This document shows, one piece after another, positions 20,586 through 30,184 of a stretch of 64,000 nt of DNA; position 1 is the first letter of the stretch, and every line of letters starts with the position of its first letter. Made by a program: the position numbers and the translations under genes. Location: assembly GCA_022448315.1 (NCBI GenBank), contig JAKVCA010000001.1:135573-199572 (forward strand). Direction: 5' to 3'. This DNA is from Pirellulaceae bacterium (GTDB taxonomy: Bacteria; Planctomycetota; Planctomycetia; Pirellulales; Pirellulaceae). The notes beneath the pieces are model-generated. The model ran no database searches. It had not been told where the DNA came from and saw only the letters and a program-made list of their open reading frames with translations.

Positions 20586-20609
20586 AGTTTAGGTATCACA
20601 GTTTAGGTA
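20582..20609. repeat. 14-bp tandem duplication at the hemW start
   Basis: The 14-mer tcacagtttaggta occurs twice in tandem (20582-20595 and 20596-20609). It covers the GTG candidate start of hemW and the bases just upstream, so the duplication may have moved or duplicated part of the leader. Confidence 0.9.
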
Positions 20610-20634
20610 TCACCGAAGGGCGAGCCAAAGGACT

Positions 20635-21474
20635 TTAGAGCCAGAGGTGCAATCGACCGTCAAGCATACCGGGCAACGACTTTTTGACGATGTTGATGAT
20701 TTGCTGGCGGCTATATCGGGTGCTGAAATGTCCAACGATGACCTTCTTATTTTTGAAGAGATGAGCACGCTCGATATAGTCGTCCAAGTGCATGTGACCA
20801 TGCTTGTGAATTTTTTCTTTGCGGTGCCCGGCGGCGACGAATGTCATTTCAGAGATTAGGTACCGCGCCTCATAAAATTCTGGGTTTTGATCCAAACCAG
20901 AAGGAGATGTATCGCCAAGGTACCCAACCAAAGGCAATCGCTTTTCTTCGCTGATCTGGCGACCCGCTTCCTTGTGTGCACGTATTTCTTCACCGCCGAG
21001 TCCTTGATACTCCTGTTTGAGCTTTTGGCGACGTTCCCAGACCAGATACCCGACCGAGGGAACGGTATGTGTGGTTGCGTGAACGGTGACCACTAACTCT
21101 CTTGAGAGTTCGATTTCCTGACCCGCGGTGACAGGAACGAGGTCGCATGGAAGACGTCCCCGATCAAGGCGACTGAATGCGCGAAGCATATCGCGGGTTG
21201 GATCGATCGCATGTTCTGGCAAAAAGATCCTGGGAGGCGACATTTTCATCATCCGCCGCCGTGCAATATAAACGGGCAATGCGGCGATGTGATCAAGATG
21301 GGTGTGACTCACGAACCACGTTGCCGTGCCCATGAAGTCCCAAGGTTGAGCGCCAAGATCAAACCCGATTTTAAACTCGGGGATTCTCCAATAACTTTGG
21401 ACGGCTGCTCTTGAGTACCCTTCGAGCGTAAGATCCCCAAGCGTCAATTCTTGCAAAGCAACGTTATTCAGCAT
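20635..21474 (-). CDS. RNase Z-like metallo-beta-lactamase fold hydrolase
   Basis: 279 residues from the ATG at 21474. Metal-binding SHTHLDH motif near residue 75, later histidines in HATTHT, an aspartate in LGDTS, and C-terminal HGHMHLDD and GHFSTRYS, the last resembling the GHxS/T block of RNase Z. Family members cleave tRNA 3' trailers or hydrolyse other phosphodiesters; this short form lacks a clear flexible exosite arm, so tRNase activity is likely but unproven. It lies between scpA and hemW on the same strand. Confidence 0.8.
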   Translation of the reverse strand: MLNNVALQELTLGDLTLEGYSRAAVQSYWRIPEFKIGFDLGAQPWDFMGTATWFVSHTHLDHIAALPVYIARRRMMKMSPPRIFLPEHAIDPTRDMLRAFSRLDRGRLPCDLVPVTAGQEIELSRELVVTVHATTHTVPSVGYLVWERRQKLKQEYQGLGGEEIRAHKEAGRQISEEKRLPLVGYLGDTSPSGLDQNPEFYEARYLISEMTFVAAGHRKEKIHKHGHMHLDDYIERAHLFKNKKVIVGHFSTRYSRQQIINIVKKSLPGMLDGRLHLWL

Positions 21475-21630
21475 GAAGTCTTGGTTACGACCAGGATGGG
21501 GCGAAAAATACCCGACCGACAAGTTTTGGCCGGGTGAGAAACGATCGAATAGTTTAAAGACAAAAGACGGCTTTTTACAGACGGACAAAAGGGACATCTT
21601 AAAATGTCCCAATAATCACTCGACATGCAA

Positions 21631-22425
21631 CTATTCTTCAGCAGGATCGTTTTCATGACCGTAGTCATCGACATCTGATAAATCGATTTCAGAGTCAAAC
21701 GACTCTCCCGGATAAATCCAGATGTCGCCATGCTGTGACTCTTGGGAAGCACGCACGCTGTGATGACGAATGAGCTCGAGAACCGCGAGAAAGATACCAA
21801 TCATTGCAGATTTGTGCATGCCCGCCTCAAACATCTCCGAGAATCGAGCCTTTCCATTTGCATCGATTCGATCATGGATCGAAGTCATGTAATGGGCGAT
21901 CGGCGTGTCATCGTAGACGATGTTTGACACTTCTGATGGCGCCTGCTCTCGAACTATTCGGCCAAACGCGCTCACTAAATCCCAAGTTTCGACATCCGCG
22001 ATCGGTTGTTCTGCGGGGTCAACGCGTCGAGGAGGAAGGTCGTTTGTCCGTCGGGAAAATCGCTGTCGCCACTGACGCGACTGATCATCAAGCATGCTAG
22101 CGGCATCACGAATCTTCTGGTACTCCAAAAGCCGCTGGACTAATTCCTCCCGAGGATCTTCGACATGCTCTCCATCGTCTTCCTCTTCGATGCGAGGTAA
22201 CGCGAGTTTTGACTTAATTTCGACCAAGGTGCTTGCGATTTCGAGAAAGTCACCCGCACCGTTGATATCGATTTCCTTCAATACCTCAATGTGTTCCAAG
22301 TACTGCCGAGTGATCTCGTGAATCGGAAGATCAATGAGGCTGACTTCGTGCTTTCGAACCAGATGGAGCAGTAGGTCCAAAGGGCCTCGAAAACCGGTGA
22401 GATCAACTCGAAAAGATGATTCCAT
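21631..22425 (-). CDS. scpA: Segregation and condensation protein A
   Basis: 264 residues, normal for ScpA. N-terminal FRGPLDLLLHLVRKHEV and the LVEIKSKLALP block that binds the SMC head/neck; central acidic linker with EEEDDGEHVEDP; C-terminal winged helix with AVLELIRHHSV. ScpA is the kleisin bridging SMC heads, with ScpB bound to its middle. scpB is on the opposite strand 6 kb away instead of adjacent. 156 bases upstream of the RNase Z-like gene. Confidence 0.95.
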   Translation of the reverse strand: MESSFRVDLTGFRGPLDLLLHLVRKHEVSLIDLPIHEITRQYLEHIEVLKEIDINGAGDFLEIASTLVEIKSKLALPRIEEEDDGEHVEDPREELVQRLLEYQKIRDAASMLDDQSRQWRQRFSRRTNDLPPRRVDPAEQPIADVETWDLVSAFGRIVREQAPSEVSNIVYDDTPIAHYMTSIHDRIDANGKARFSEMFEAGMHKSAMIGIFLAVLELIRHHSVRASQESQHGDIWIYPGESFDSEIDLSDVDDYGHENDPAEE

Positions 22426-23095
22426 GACTTAAAAACTCGCAGAAGCGACGCAGAACTGATCAAAAGGATCCAATGCGACCGTCGATTTTAGCCCGAATTT
22501 TGTCATCGTCGGAAGGGTGTGCCAAGCCGCTTTCTCCCGGAAACCTCGAGTACTTTGGCAGCATCAACCAACTAAAACCATCAAAAACTGTCTGAAGTAC
22601 ATCAATTGCAGGGATATTGGGAAAAAATAAGATTGTCATTATCTGTATGTCCGCTCTAAGATGTGACGAGATCGGATACATCTTCGACGATGAGGAAAAT
22701 CTCCCTTACATTCCCACCCAATCCTGTGACAGGCACGGATCTAACCCCCCCAATCCGTGATATTTTCCGCGACGTTAGAACGCTACGATCAGTCATCGCA
22801 AACTTAGTTGCGCTCGTAAGCAGTTTTAGAATAGTCACTCCGACAGCGGTGGCAAAAAGGCCATCGACGAAGGTTCATGGATCTTTCAGATGAATCGATC
22901 ATCTGTTGTTTCTATCTAATTCTGTATCCCGTGCGCCCAGAATGAGTTTCCAGTGTCCATGTGTGTCGGCCGGATACACCTTCTCACTGCTGGCTGATGG
23001 TCGGTTTTATGACAATTGTTGTGTTTTGCCTGGCGGCTCGTTTTTGATCGAGCACCGCCATCCACGGGAACACGCCATTAGGTTCAGGTGCAATC
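22426..23095. other. Long region without a confident gene
   Basis: 670 bases between scpA and the pentapeptide-repeat gene. On the minus strand a short frame ending near 22656 (up to 22838) encodes a stretch with REIFLIVEDVSDLV that faintly recalls the end of a PAS-type domain; it could be a gene remnant, but it is closed by stops on both sides. A run of seven C at 22745-22751 is the only simple feature. No RNA gene seen. Confidence 0.4.
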
Positions 23096-23734
23096 ATGAT
23101 CGAGATCAAACGTGTTCAAGACGGCAAAGTTGTCATGCGATTTGAGACGGAAACCCTCGCGGGTGGTAAGTTTGTCAACACGGATTTTTCCGGAACCGAC
23201 CTCAGTGGCATGGATTTCTCTGGCGCGGATTTACGACACTGCAACCTGAATGATTGCGACTGTCGCGAAACAAACTTTGCGAAGGCAACCCTGCAAAACT
23301 CGGTAATGAACCGAGTCCATGCTCAACACGCTAAGTTCGATCAAGCGAATGTAAGCGACACCTGCTTCGTGAACGCAACTTTAAGCGGAATCTCGGCGTG
23401 CGGTGCTGACTTCAGGCATGCAAAACTAAACAAGTGTGATTTGAGTCAGGCTGATCTCTTCACGGCCGACTGCTCTTTCGCTGAAATGCGTTGCACTCTG
23501 CATGGTACGAATCTCAAAGAAACCAACTTGTACAGTGTGGATCTGACGGAAGCCAACTTGTCAGAAGCGGATTTGAGACGAGCGAACATGACCAACGCGA
23601 AAACAGAAGGAGCGAACTTCAGATCCGCCCAAATGGAAGGCTCGATAGGTGTCTATGGACAAAAATTCGGGAGCACGGGGCCTTTCAAGCGGAAAGAAAA
23701 AAGCCGACCGTGGTGGAAGTTTTGGGCGAAGTGA
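23096..23734 (+). CDS. Pentapeptide-repeat protein
   Basis: 212 residues. From about residue 30 to 185 the sequence is a near-continuous run of A(D/N)LxX-type pentapeptides (for example TDLSG, ADLRH, ADLRR, ANMTN), which fold as a right-handed quadrilateral beta-helix. Nine cysteines are unusual for a beta-helix interior. The C-terminus is basic and aromatic (RPWWKFW). Some pentapeptide proteins mimic DNA and protect gyrase, others are scaffolds; nothing here decides. It is convergent with the NagB/PIG-L gene. Confidence 0.92.
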   Translation: MIEIKRVQDGKVVMRFETETLAGGKFVNTDFSGTDLSGMDFSGADLRHCNLNDCDCRETNFAKATLQNSVMNRVHAQHAKFDQANVSDTCFVNATLSGISACGADFRHAKLNKCDLSQADLFTADCSFAEMRCTLHGTNLKETNLYSVDLTEANLSEADLRRANMTNAKTEGANFRSAQMEGSIGVYGQKFGSTGPFKRKEKSRPWWKFWAK

Positions 23735-23765
23735 AATTGAGCGGTCGTCGTGGTGTTGAAGACCT

Positions 23766-25643
23766 TTAAATGGGAACTCCATCCCACCTGACAAAGGCTT
23801 CCATTGCGAAGTATTCCGGCAATCCAACTTCGTTGAATCTTTTCGCGGTACCACAATTCCGATCTTCGGCACGCTGCCAGAATTCTCTTGGATCAGATCC
23901 GGGGAACAGGGCTTCATCCTTCTGACTTTCATGCATGAAAATCGCCTTTTTCTTCAGCTCCATGTTACTCGGGCTCAAGGGAACCGAGATATGCAATTCA
24001 TGCAGTGCGTACTCCTGCCACGCCCCCCGGTACAGCAAAACATCAGGACACCAACCTTCCTCTTCCTTGAGTTGTCGCAGTGTTTCAAAGATTGCTTCGG
24101 CACAAACTCGGTGGGTGCCATGAGGATCCGATAAATCTCCCGCTACGTAGATTTGATCGGGACGAACGGTAGTCAGTAAATCTCGAATGATCTTCACATC
24201 TTCGGTGCCCCAAGGATGCTTGTTGATCGTGCCTGTCCGATAGAAGGGTAAGTCGAGGAAGTGCAGGTGTTCTTCCTTGCAACCAACTTTAAACGCGCCC
24301 GCTTTCGCTTCGCTCCAGCGTATCAAGCTTTTGATCGCCCTGACCTCGTCGATATCAGGTTCGCCTGCCTGCTTGGTTCCCAGCGAATTGAGAACTTGTT
24401 GTTCGACCGATCGCGATTTCTGATTGTCGATATCGAAAATTCGGTTGTACTCGGTCACCATGTCTGCAATGCGATGAGCATCGTGATCAAAAACAGCGAT
24501 ATTACCACTGGTCATGTAGGCGATGTGTGCCTCATGTCCGTCGTCGACAAGCCGGATCAGGGTACCACCCATGCTGATGACATCGTCATCGGGATGCGGG
24601 CTGAAACAAATGATCTTTTTGGGATCGCGACCCCCTGGATGGTACTCAATAGTGTCCATGAGCCACCGGAAAACTCGATGCGCTATTCGCTCGGCGGGAC
24701 CATGGTGACGCAGCAGCTTATGAAGATTGTGTTCACGGAAATCGTGATCGTTCAGTTTGAGCAGCGCCTTACCCGCTTGTTCACATAACCACAGAACAGC
24801 GCGTTTGATGAGAAGGTCAGTCCATTCTACATCTTCGAAGGACCAGGGTGTTTGATAGAAATCAAGCTGGCTCGCAGATGCTTCATCCACGATCACCATC
24901 GAATCAGGATGGTCTTGCAGGTGGCTCGCTGGAACTCTTTCCGTAATCCCTCCCTGAGTCAGAGCTCTGATGATGGAAGATTTATGTTCACCCAGTGCAA
25001 CCAACAAGATTTTCCTAGCTTCCTGGATCGTGCCCATTCCCATGGTGATGGCCTGAGTGGGAACATTGGTTTCACCAAAAAAATCGCTGGCCGCTGCTCG
25101 TCGGGTCACAGGGTCCAACGTGCAAAGTCGCGTTCGACTATTTCGAATGCTAAAGGGTTCATTGGCACCGACATGTCCGTTACCGCCAATTCCCAACAGC
25201 ATCACATCGATACCACCCGCCTTTCGTATCGACTCTTCATAGTTCCGACAATGCTGATCAACATCCTCGGCCGCGACTGTTCCATCAGGGATATGGATGG
25301 ACTCAGGTGGAATGTTGACGTGGTTGAAGAAATTGTCCTGCATCCACCGGTGGTAACTCTGAAGCTGATCCTTCGCCAGTCCGTAATACTCCACCAGATT
25401 GAAGGTTTCAACTTCGGAAAAGTCCAAGTTTTCCTCTTGGTGAAGTCGGATCAGCTCCCGATAAATGCTGACGGGCGTTGACCCGGTGGGCAGTCCCAAG
25501 ACGGCTTTCTGACCGAGCGCATTTCTTTCGCGAATGACGCCAGCAATGATGTTGGCCACGTGGCTCGCGAGGGGTTTAACATTGTCAAAAACATAGGTGG
25601 GAAGACGGGTACCCTTCGCTTGAGATACGTTTGGGGCGCTCAT
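23766..25643 (-). CDS. Fused glucosamine-6-phosphate deaminase-like / PIG-L deacetylase-like protein
   Basis: 625 residues. The first about 270 residues form a NagB-type isomerase domain (LPTGSTPVSIY; FNLVEYYGL; GIGGNGHVGANEP). From about residue 340 a PIG-L/LmbE N-deacetylase domain follows, with the zinc motif HPDDD at 350-354 and later HGTH. This architecture is known in Bacteroidetes as a long NagB homologue. Compared with E. coli NagB, the proton-abstracting Asp72 position is Val84 and Asp141 is Asn155, while His157 and Glu162 are kept. Deaminase activity is therefore doubtful, whereas the deacetylase half looks intact. It may act on amino-sugars or their conjugates. Confidence 0.88.
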   Translation of the reverse strand: MSAPNVSQAKGTRLPTYVFDNVKPLASHVANIIAGVIRERNALGQKAVLGLPTGSTPVSIYRELIRLHQEENLDFSEVETFNLVEYYGLAKDQLQSYHRWMQDNFFNHVNIPPESIHIPDGTVAAEDVDQHCRNYEESIRKAGGIDVMLLGIGGNGHVGANEPFSIRNSRTRLCTLDPVTRRAAASDFFGETNVPTQAITMGMGTIQEARKILLVALGEHKSSIIRALTQGGITERVPASHLQDHPDSMVIVDEASASQLDFYQTPWSFEDVEWTDLLIKRAVLWLCEQAGKALLKLNDHDFREHNLHKLLRHHGPAERIAHRVFRWLMDTIEYHPGGRDPKKIICFSPHPDDDVISMGGTLIRLVDDGHEAHIAYMTSGNIAVFDHDAHRIADMVTEYNRIFDIDNQKSRSVEQQVLNSLGTKQAGEPDIDEVRAIKSLIRWSEAKAGAFKVGCKEEHLHFLDLPFYRTGTINKHPWGTEDVKIIRDLLTTVRPDQIYVAGDLSDPHGTHRVCAEAIFETLRQLKEEEGWCPDVLLYRGAWQEYALHELHISVPLSPSNMELKKKAIFMHESQKDEALFPGSDPREFWQRAEDRNCGTAKRFNEVGLPEYFAMEAFVRWDGVPI

Positions 25644-25721
25644 GACCAGCTTCTTTTGTAATCGTTAAATGAATGCAATAGGCTTCTTGGGGCAATCGAC
25701 GCGATCCGTCTCGACAAGACC

Positions 25722-26873
25722 TTAGTCTCCCGTCGGTTCCAAAACCAGTAGATTATCGCGATGAACCACCTCTTCGTAAGGCACATGGCCAAGGACTTCA
25801 ATAATTTCTCGGCTGGAAAGACCTCGAATCCTCTGAAGTTCGTCTGACGTGTAGTTCGTTAGGCCGCGGGCAATAGCTTTCCCGGTTGAATCCACTAATG
25901 TGATGACATCGCCTTTGCCAAAGGTTCCCTTGACCCGCCTGACGCCGATCGACAGCAGGCTTCGACCGCAACGTACGATGGCATCTGAAGCACCAGAATC
26001 TAATGAAGCTTCACCTTTACTCTGAGCAGAAAACCCGATCCATCGCTTCCGGGGTGTGAGCGATTTTCCCTGCGCGAGAAACAGTGTACCGAGCGGTTCG
26101 CTATTGAAAACACGACTCAGTATCGATTTTTGTTTACCGCTGGTAATGATCGCATTTTCACCTGCCAAGGTTACCATTTTCGCGGCTTCGAGTTTCGTCA
26201 TCATCCCGCCGCGACTTAACCCTGACTGTTGATCACAGACCATCTTAAATGTTTGATCATCTATCTGTTGAATGACAGGAATCAACGCGCTTTCCGGCAA
26301 AGCAGGATTCCCATCATAGAGTCCTTCAACATCGCTCAAAATCACCAACAGAGGTGCTCGGACGAGGTTGGTTACTAACGCGGCCAGCCGGTCGTTGTCG
26401 CCAAAATGGGTGACAAGTTCGTCGATCGCAACGGTGTCGTTTTCGTTCACAATCGGAATGGTGCCCAAATCAAGCAGGCGAAGCAACGTGTTTCGCACAT
26501 TCAAGTACCGACCGCGATCGGCAAGGTCATCAGCGGTCAATAACACTTGCGCGGTTTGGAGATGATGCGCTTGAAACGCAAAATCGTAGTGATGCATCAA
26601 TTTGGATTGTCCAACTGCAGCAACGGCCTGCAAACTCGCGACATTTTCTGGACGCTTTTCAAGACCTAGACAGCCCATGCCTGCACCGACCGCCCCGGAG
26701 CTGACCAGCACCACCTGAACTCCTTTCGCATGAAGGTTCGAAATTTCATCGACGAGATGGTGGAGTTGGTGCAGATCAAGTCGGCCCGACTCATCCGTCA
26801 AAACACGTGTTCCGACTTTGACGACGCATAAGTGACATTCAGCAAAAATCTCTTGCCGTGTCAGATCCGCCAT
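25722..26873 (-). CDS. proB: Glutamate 5-kinase with PUA domain
   Basis: 383 residues from the ATG at 26873 (a TTG at 26906 and an ATG at 26888 are alternatives). Amino-acid kinase fold: VVKVGTRVLT, VSSGAVGAGM, VNENDTVA and a SRGGMMTKLEAA block. A PUA domain occupies about residues 285-375. It phosphorylates glutamate in the first step of proline synthesis. proA is not in the neighbourhood. Confidence 0.95.
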   Translation of the reverse strand: MADLTRQEIFAECHLCVVKVGTRVLTDESGRLDLHQLHHLVDEISNLHAKGVQVVLVSSGAVGAGMGCLGLEKRPENVASLQAVAAVGQSKLMHHYDFAFQAHHLQTAQVLLTADDLADRGRYLNVRNTLLRLLDLGTIPIVNENDTVAIDELVTHFGDNDRLAALVTNLVRAPLLVILSDVEGLYDGNPALPESALIPVIQQIDDQTFKMVCDQQSGLSRGGMMTKLEAAKMVTLAGENAIITSGKQKSILSRVFNSEPLGTLFLAQGKSLTPRKRWIGFSAQSKGEASLDSGASDAIVRCGRSLLSIGVRRVKGTFGKGDVITLVDSTGKAIARGLTNYTSDELQRIRGLSSREIIEVLGHVPYEEVVHRDNLLVLEPTGD

Positions 26874-27371
26874 GGGGATTTCCATCATCAAAGTTCCATT
26901 GGCCAAGGAGAGAGAGTGGAAGCGTCGGTCGAACTGATGGGTGCACGTCCGCGAGACGACTTCAGCTCATCATTGTAACGCCTCGGCGATGACTTACAGG
27001 TGAAAGGAAACGCGTGTTTGATGCATCGCGGGTGTCAGCTTTGGAATTACTGCTCATGAAAAACGGGCGGTGATTGGAATTCCGTGATCCGCTGGTCATG
27101 GCCGGAGTGATTCCTGATGAATTCTCGAGACCCTAAAAACCCTATCGTCATCCTAACCGAATTTGCCAACGATACCGGCATCGCTGTTGGGAATCCTGTT
27201 GAACGAGGAATCATTTTTCGCTGAACCGCCCATTTACGAGCTAGAGTCTCCTACACCCATTTCCCCACATTATGGGCACCCTTTGGGTAGATGACCCATC
27301 CACGAGCGATGGCGACTACCCTCATCGAACTTGCGATAAATATGAACCCTCTGAAACGCTGGAGTTCCCCC
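26874..27371. other. Intergenic region with a short hairpin
   Basis: 498 bases between proB and the small exported peptide gene. Near its right end the bases accctttgggt (27278-27288) can form a small hairpin, flanked by ATGGG at 27272 and CCCAT at 27295, which extend the symmetry. Function unknown; no T-run follows, so it is not a typical terminator. Confidence 0.45.
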
Positions 27372-27635
27372 ATGAAAAGCCAACTGTTTGTGATCATCCT
27401 CGTTTTGACCATGACCTCGATTGCCACGGCTGTTTTTGCTACGGAGTCGACAACGGTAGGGCCTACCGTGGTGCAAGAGTCAGAGCGATCGCCATCAGAT
27501 GTTGTTCCATCGCCAGAGCCGAGCGACGAAGCGGAAGACAATGCGTGCGGACCTCGATGCTTCATCCAACGCGTCCATCAGTTGAAGGGACGATTGTTGA
27601 ACATGATTCAAAGTCGACTCTGCCAAGGATGCTGA
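27372..27635 (+). CDS. Small exported protein with two Cys pairs
   Basis: 87 residues from an ATG at 27372 with GGAG upstream; an in-frame ATG at 27342 adds 10 residues. Residues 1-24 form a clear signal peptide (hydrophobic core ILVLTMTSIATAVF ending before ATES). The mature part is a Pro/Ser/Glu-rich linker followed by a compact C-terminus with CGPRC and CQGC. The arrangement suggests two disulfides or a metal site in the periplasm. Followed at once by a strong terminator, so it is a single-gene unit. Unknown family. Confidence 0.7.
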   Translation: MKSQLFVIILVLTMTSIATAVFATESTTVGPTVVQESERSPSDVVPSPEPSDEAEDNACGPRCFIQRVHQLKGRLLNMIQSRLCQGC

Positions 27636-27657
27636 TTTCGCCTGAATTAAAATTCCG

Positions 27658-27693
27658 AACCCCGGTGATCATGCTCGAGAGCCGGGGTTTTTT
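27658..27693 (+). terminator. Rho-independent terminator
   Basis: Stem AACCCCGG (27658-27665) pairs with CCGGGGTT (27682-27689), loop of 16 bases, followed by TTTTTT. It lies 22 bases after the stop of the small exported protein. Confidence 0.9.
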
Positions 27694-27806
27694 GGCACCA
27701 CAAAATGGACTTGATCGATTCCATTTCTAAAACATCGGAAAACCAAAGGCTGAATCGATCCTCAATGCGCTGTCTGATCGCAAGGACAAGAGCGGAAGTG
27801 CGGCGG

Positions 27807-28913
27807 TCAGTCCAGATCCTGATACTCGCCAAGCGCAGCCTTCTTTACGTTAGTCTCACCACGGTGAAGCCACGTTACCGAAACTTCGGTTCCGATTTCG
27901 TACGCTGAGATTGCTTCGATCAATTGTTCCGAAGTCTGTACCTGAGTGTCGTTGATTTTCTGGATCACATCTCCGACCGCGATTCCAACTTTGTCCGCAG
28001 AAGATTCAGGGACAACACGGCTTACCCGGCAACCCGAGTTGTCTGATATGCACGACACACCCAAAAACCCGCCGCGACGGTAGTCGACGACAGACGCACC
28101 AAAAAGATCTTCTAATTCGATCGCCACCTCGGGTGAGATCTTGGTTCCAACCAACATCAATTTGGCCAGGAACTGAAACCGCTTCAGCGCGGGAAGGCAA
28201 TCATCATTTACTGCACAATATCGCAGTTCAAATCCTTCTAGTTGCTCATGTTTGGCCAAAAGAAACGGGGTTTGATTGGTGATCTTTGCCTTTCGGATGG
28301 AGAGTTGACGCAAATGTTTGATTGCAGAGACGACCTCAATGATCTCGTCATTGACCCATTCGCCCGTCAATTCAAGGGTGACCATCCCTGTCAAATATTG
28401 AAGTCGATTCAGATCTTCGAACTTCCCTTTCCAAGTCGTGTTGAGGGAAAGGGCGTACACACCGGCTTGATTAACAAACATTCCAGCAACGACAGGCCGG
28501 TTATCTTTGACTCCACCCCGTTCCTGAAAGAAGATCAGCGTTTTTGCTTCGCGGAGGGTATTCAGCTCGGCGATCACCGCTGCGGCCCGCCGTTCTAAAA
28601 ACGGAGTGCTTTTGTCTCGCAGCGATTCAATTGCCAGTCGGGCGGGTTCGGGCGCACCAATCTCTTCCGTTTTGGCAATTTCTTTCAAGACAAAAATGCC
28701 TCTCGTGCGGATTTCATTACTTCCATTTCGTATGGCCTGCGAGATTGGCTGAATGGCTTGCGGGCCCATTTCAATGAGTTGGCGCGTCGCCGCTTCACGA
28801 ATACTGAATTCTCCAGCATCAAGCTTTTGCAAGACCTCCTGAACATCTTGAGCGTGCACGAAACTGCCCGAGAAGCTGCTGAAGATGAACCAGGCAAGGG
28901 TCGTGACGACCAT
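27807..28913 (-). CDS. Exported HEAT-repeat / LRR-like / PDZ protein
   Basis: 368 residues from the ATG at 28913. Signal peptide (residues 1-22, ending SFVHAQ). Residues about 23-125 are HEAT-like helical repeats (REAATRQLIEMGPQAIQPI), about 160-260 are leucine-rich-repeat-like (LRQLSIRKAKITN), and the last about 80 form a PDZ domain (RGGFLGVSC, VPESSADKVGIAVGDVIQKIND). No protease catalytic triad is present. Probably a periplasmic protein-binding scaffold. It is divergent from the RNA methyltransferase pair. Confidence 0.8.
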   Translation of the reverse strand: MVVTTLAWFIFSSFSGSFVHAQDVQEVLQKLDAGEFSIREAATRQLIEMGPQAIQPISQAIRNGSNEIRTRGIFVLKEIAKTEEIGAPEPARLAIESLRDKSTPFLERRAAAVIAELNTLREAKTLIFFQERGGVKDNRPVVAGMFVNQAGVYALSLNTTWKGKFEDLNRLQYLTGMVTLELTGEWVNDEIIEVVSAIKHLRQLSIRKAKITNQTPFLLAKHEQLEGFELRYCAVNDDCLPALKRFQFLAKLMLVGTKISPEVAIELEDLFGASVVDYRRGGFLGVSCISDNSGCRVSRVVPESSADKVGIAVGDVIQKINDTQVQTSEQLIEAISAYEIGTEVSVTWLHRGETNVKKAALGEYQDLD

Positions 28914-29269
28914 CTGTCCGTGTGGGCGGTTCGTGGTGTGACGAAAGCCTGGTATCTCATTGAGTTGCCGGTCGGCGTGAGATCTCGGTCCCTGCATCCG
29001 CGTCTAATCCTTTGGTCGTTGCTAATTCGTGACCTCGTAGATCGGGTCGTTCATGTCTGGCATTTCACCTGCATTGTCGAAGGAAACGCCATGAAATACT
29101 AGATGAATCTGACATTCAAATTCCGGATTCAGGTTGAAGACCCTAGTGAAACGCTGCCGAAGCCATTAAAAATCGTCATCAAGCAGTCCTCGAGCAGGGT
29201 CCATTCGTTCCGATTTAAGACTCGATAATGATGGCTGTTGGTCATTGTCCCTCTTTTAGCGATCAAAAA
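28914..29269. other. Divergent intergenic region
   Basis: 356 bases carrying the promoters of the PDZ protein (minus) and the methyltransferase pair (plus). No recognised motif or RNA. Confidence 0.45.
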
Positions 29270-30184
29270 ATGACTCAAGATGAATGGAATAACTACGAGT
29301 TGATCGACTTCGGCCGGGGCCGAAAACTGGAAAGATGGGGTGACCTTTTAATCGATCGACCCTCGCCAGCCGCTGTATCCGCCAAACGATCTCACCCGGG
29401 ACAATGGAGTCAAGCACACGGGTACTTCGAAAAAAAGTATGGGAGTCGCGGAGCCTGGAAATGGAAACGACAGATCGCCGACTCTTGGAACCTTCGTTTT
29501 GGATCGGTGACCGTCGCCGTGGGACCGACCCCATTTGGCCACCTTGGCCTGTTTCCGGAACAGCAGGGAAACTGGAAGTGGATCCTACGGCAACATGAAG
29601 CAAGCCAACGTCCACTAAGAGTTTTGAATCTTTTCGCATATACCGGCGCTTCAACCCTTTTTGCATCCCAAACCCGAAGCAAAGCTTCCGCCCCAGAGAA
29701 GGCCGCAAGCGACGTTGTCCACGTGGATGCGTCCAAAAGCTCGGTGGCCAAGGCCCGTCGGAATGCGACTCTTTCTCAGCTCGAGCATCATCCTGTCCGG
29801 TGGATCGTTGATGATGTTCTTAAATTTTGCAAACGTGAAATCAAAAGAGGTCGTCGTTACGATGCGATCATTCTCGATCCTCCAACCTATGGACATGGCC
29901 CCAAAGGAGAACGGTGGGAGATCGAAAATCATTTAGAGGAACTTTTGAACTGCTGCCGGCACCTTTGGTCGGGGGATCGGGGGTACTTTCTCTTGACCTG
30001 TCATTCTGACTCGATAGACGCTTCAATGATGAAACAAATGGCGGCCTCTTTCTTTCAAAAGCCGCAGATGCCTACGGCATCCGCTACGGTGGAATCGGGA
30101 CCGATGAATCTGATCACCCGTGATCAAAGACGACTCAACAGTGGGGTTTTTGCCCGCTGGACTTTGGAGGCTTCAATATCGTGA
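29270..30184 (+). CDS. Class I SAM-dependent methyltransferase, RlmI-like
   Basis: 304 residues from the ATG at 29270 (ATG at 29228 possible). SAM-binding motif I NLFAYTGAST near residue 122, acidic motif with VDASKS, motif IV ILDPPTYG near residue 205. The DPPTYG signature and N-terminal half resemble the rRNA cytosine-C5 methyltransferase family (PF10672/RlmI-like), but a PUA domain is not obvious. It is followed with a 4-bp overlap by a TrmH-type methyltransferase, giving a two-gene RNA modification operon. Confidence 0.85.
   Translation: MTQDEWNNYELIDFGRGRKLERWGDLLIDRPSPAAVSAKRSHPGQWSQAHGYFEKKYGSRGAWKWKRQIADSWNLRFGSVTVAVGPTPFGHLGLFPEQQGNWKWILRQHEASQRPLRVLNLFAYTGASTLFASQTRSKASAPEKAASDVVHVDASKSSVAKARRNATLSQLEHHPVRWIVDDVLKFCKREIKRGRRYDAIILDPPTYGHGPKGERWEIENHLEELLNCCRHLWSGDRGYFLLTCHSDSIDASMMKQMAASFFQKPQMPTASATVESGPMNLITRDQRRLNSGVFARWTLEASIS

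Noticed and set aside
22656-22838. Short frame with a PAS-end-like stretch
   Set aside because: Only about 60 residues bounded by stops and too little similarity to call a gene or pseudogene.
24261-24788. 175-codon plus-strand frame inside the NagB/PIG-L gene
   Set aside because: It is the antisense shadow of a strongly conserved gene.
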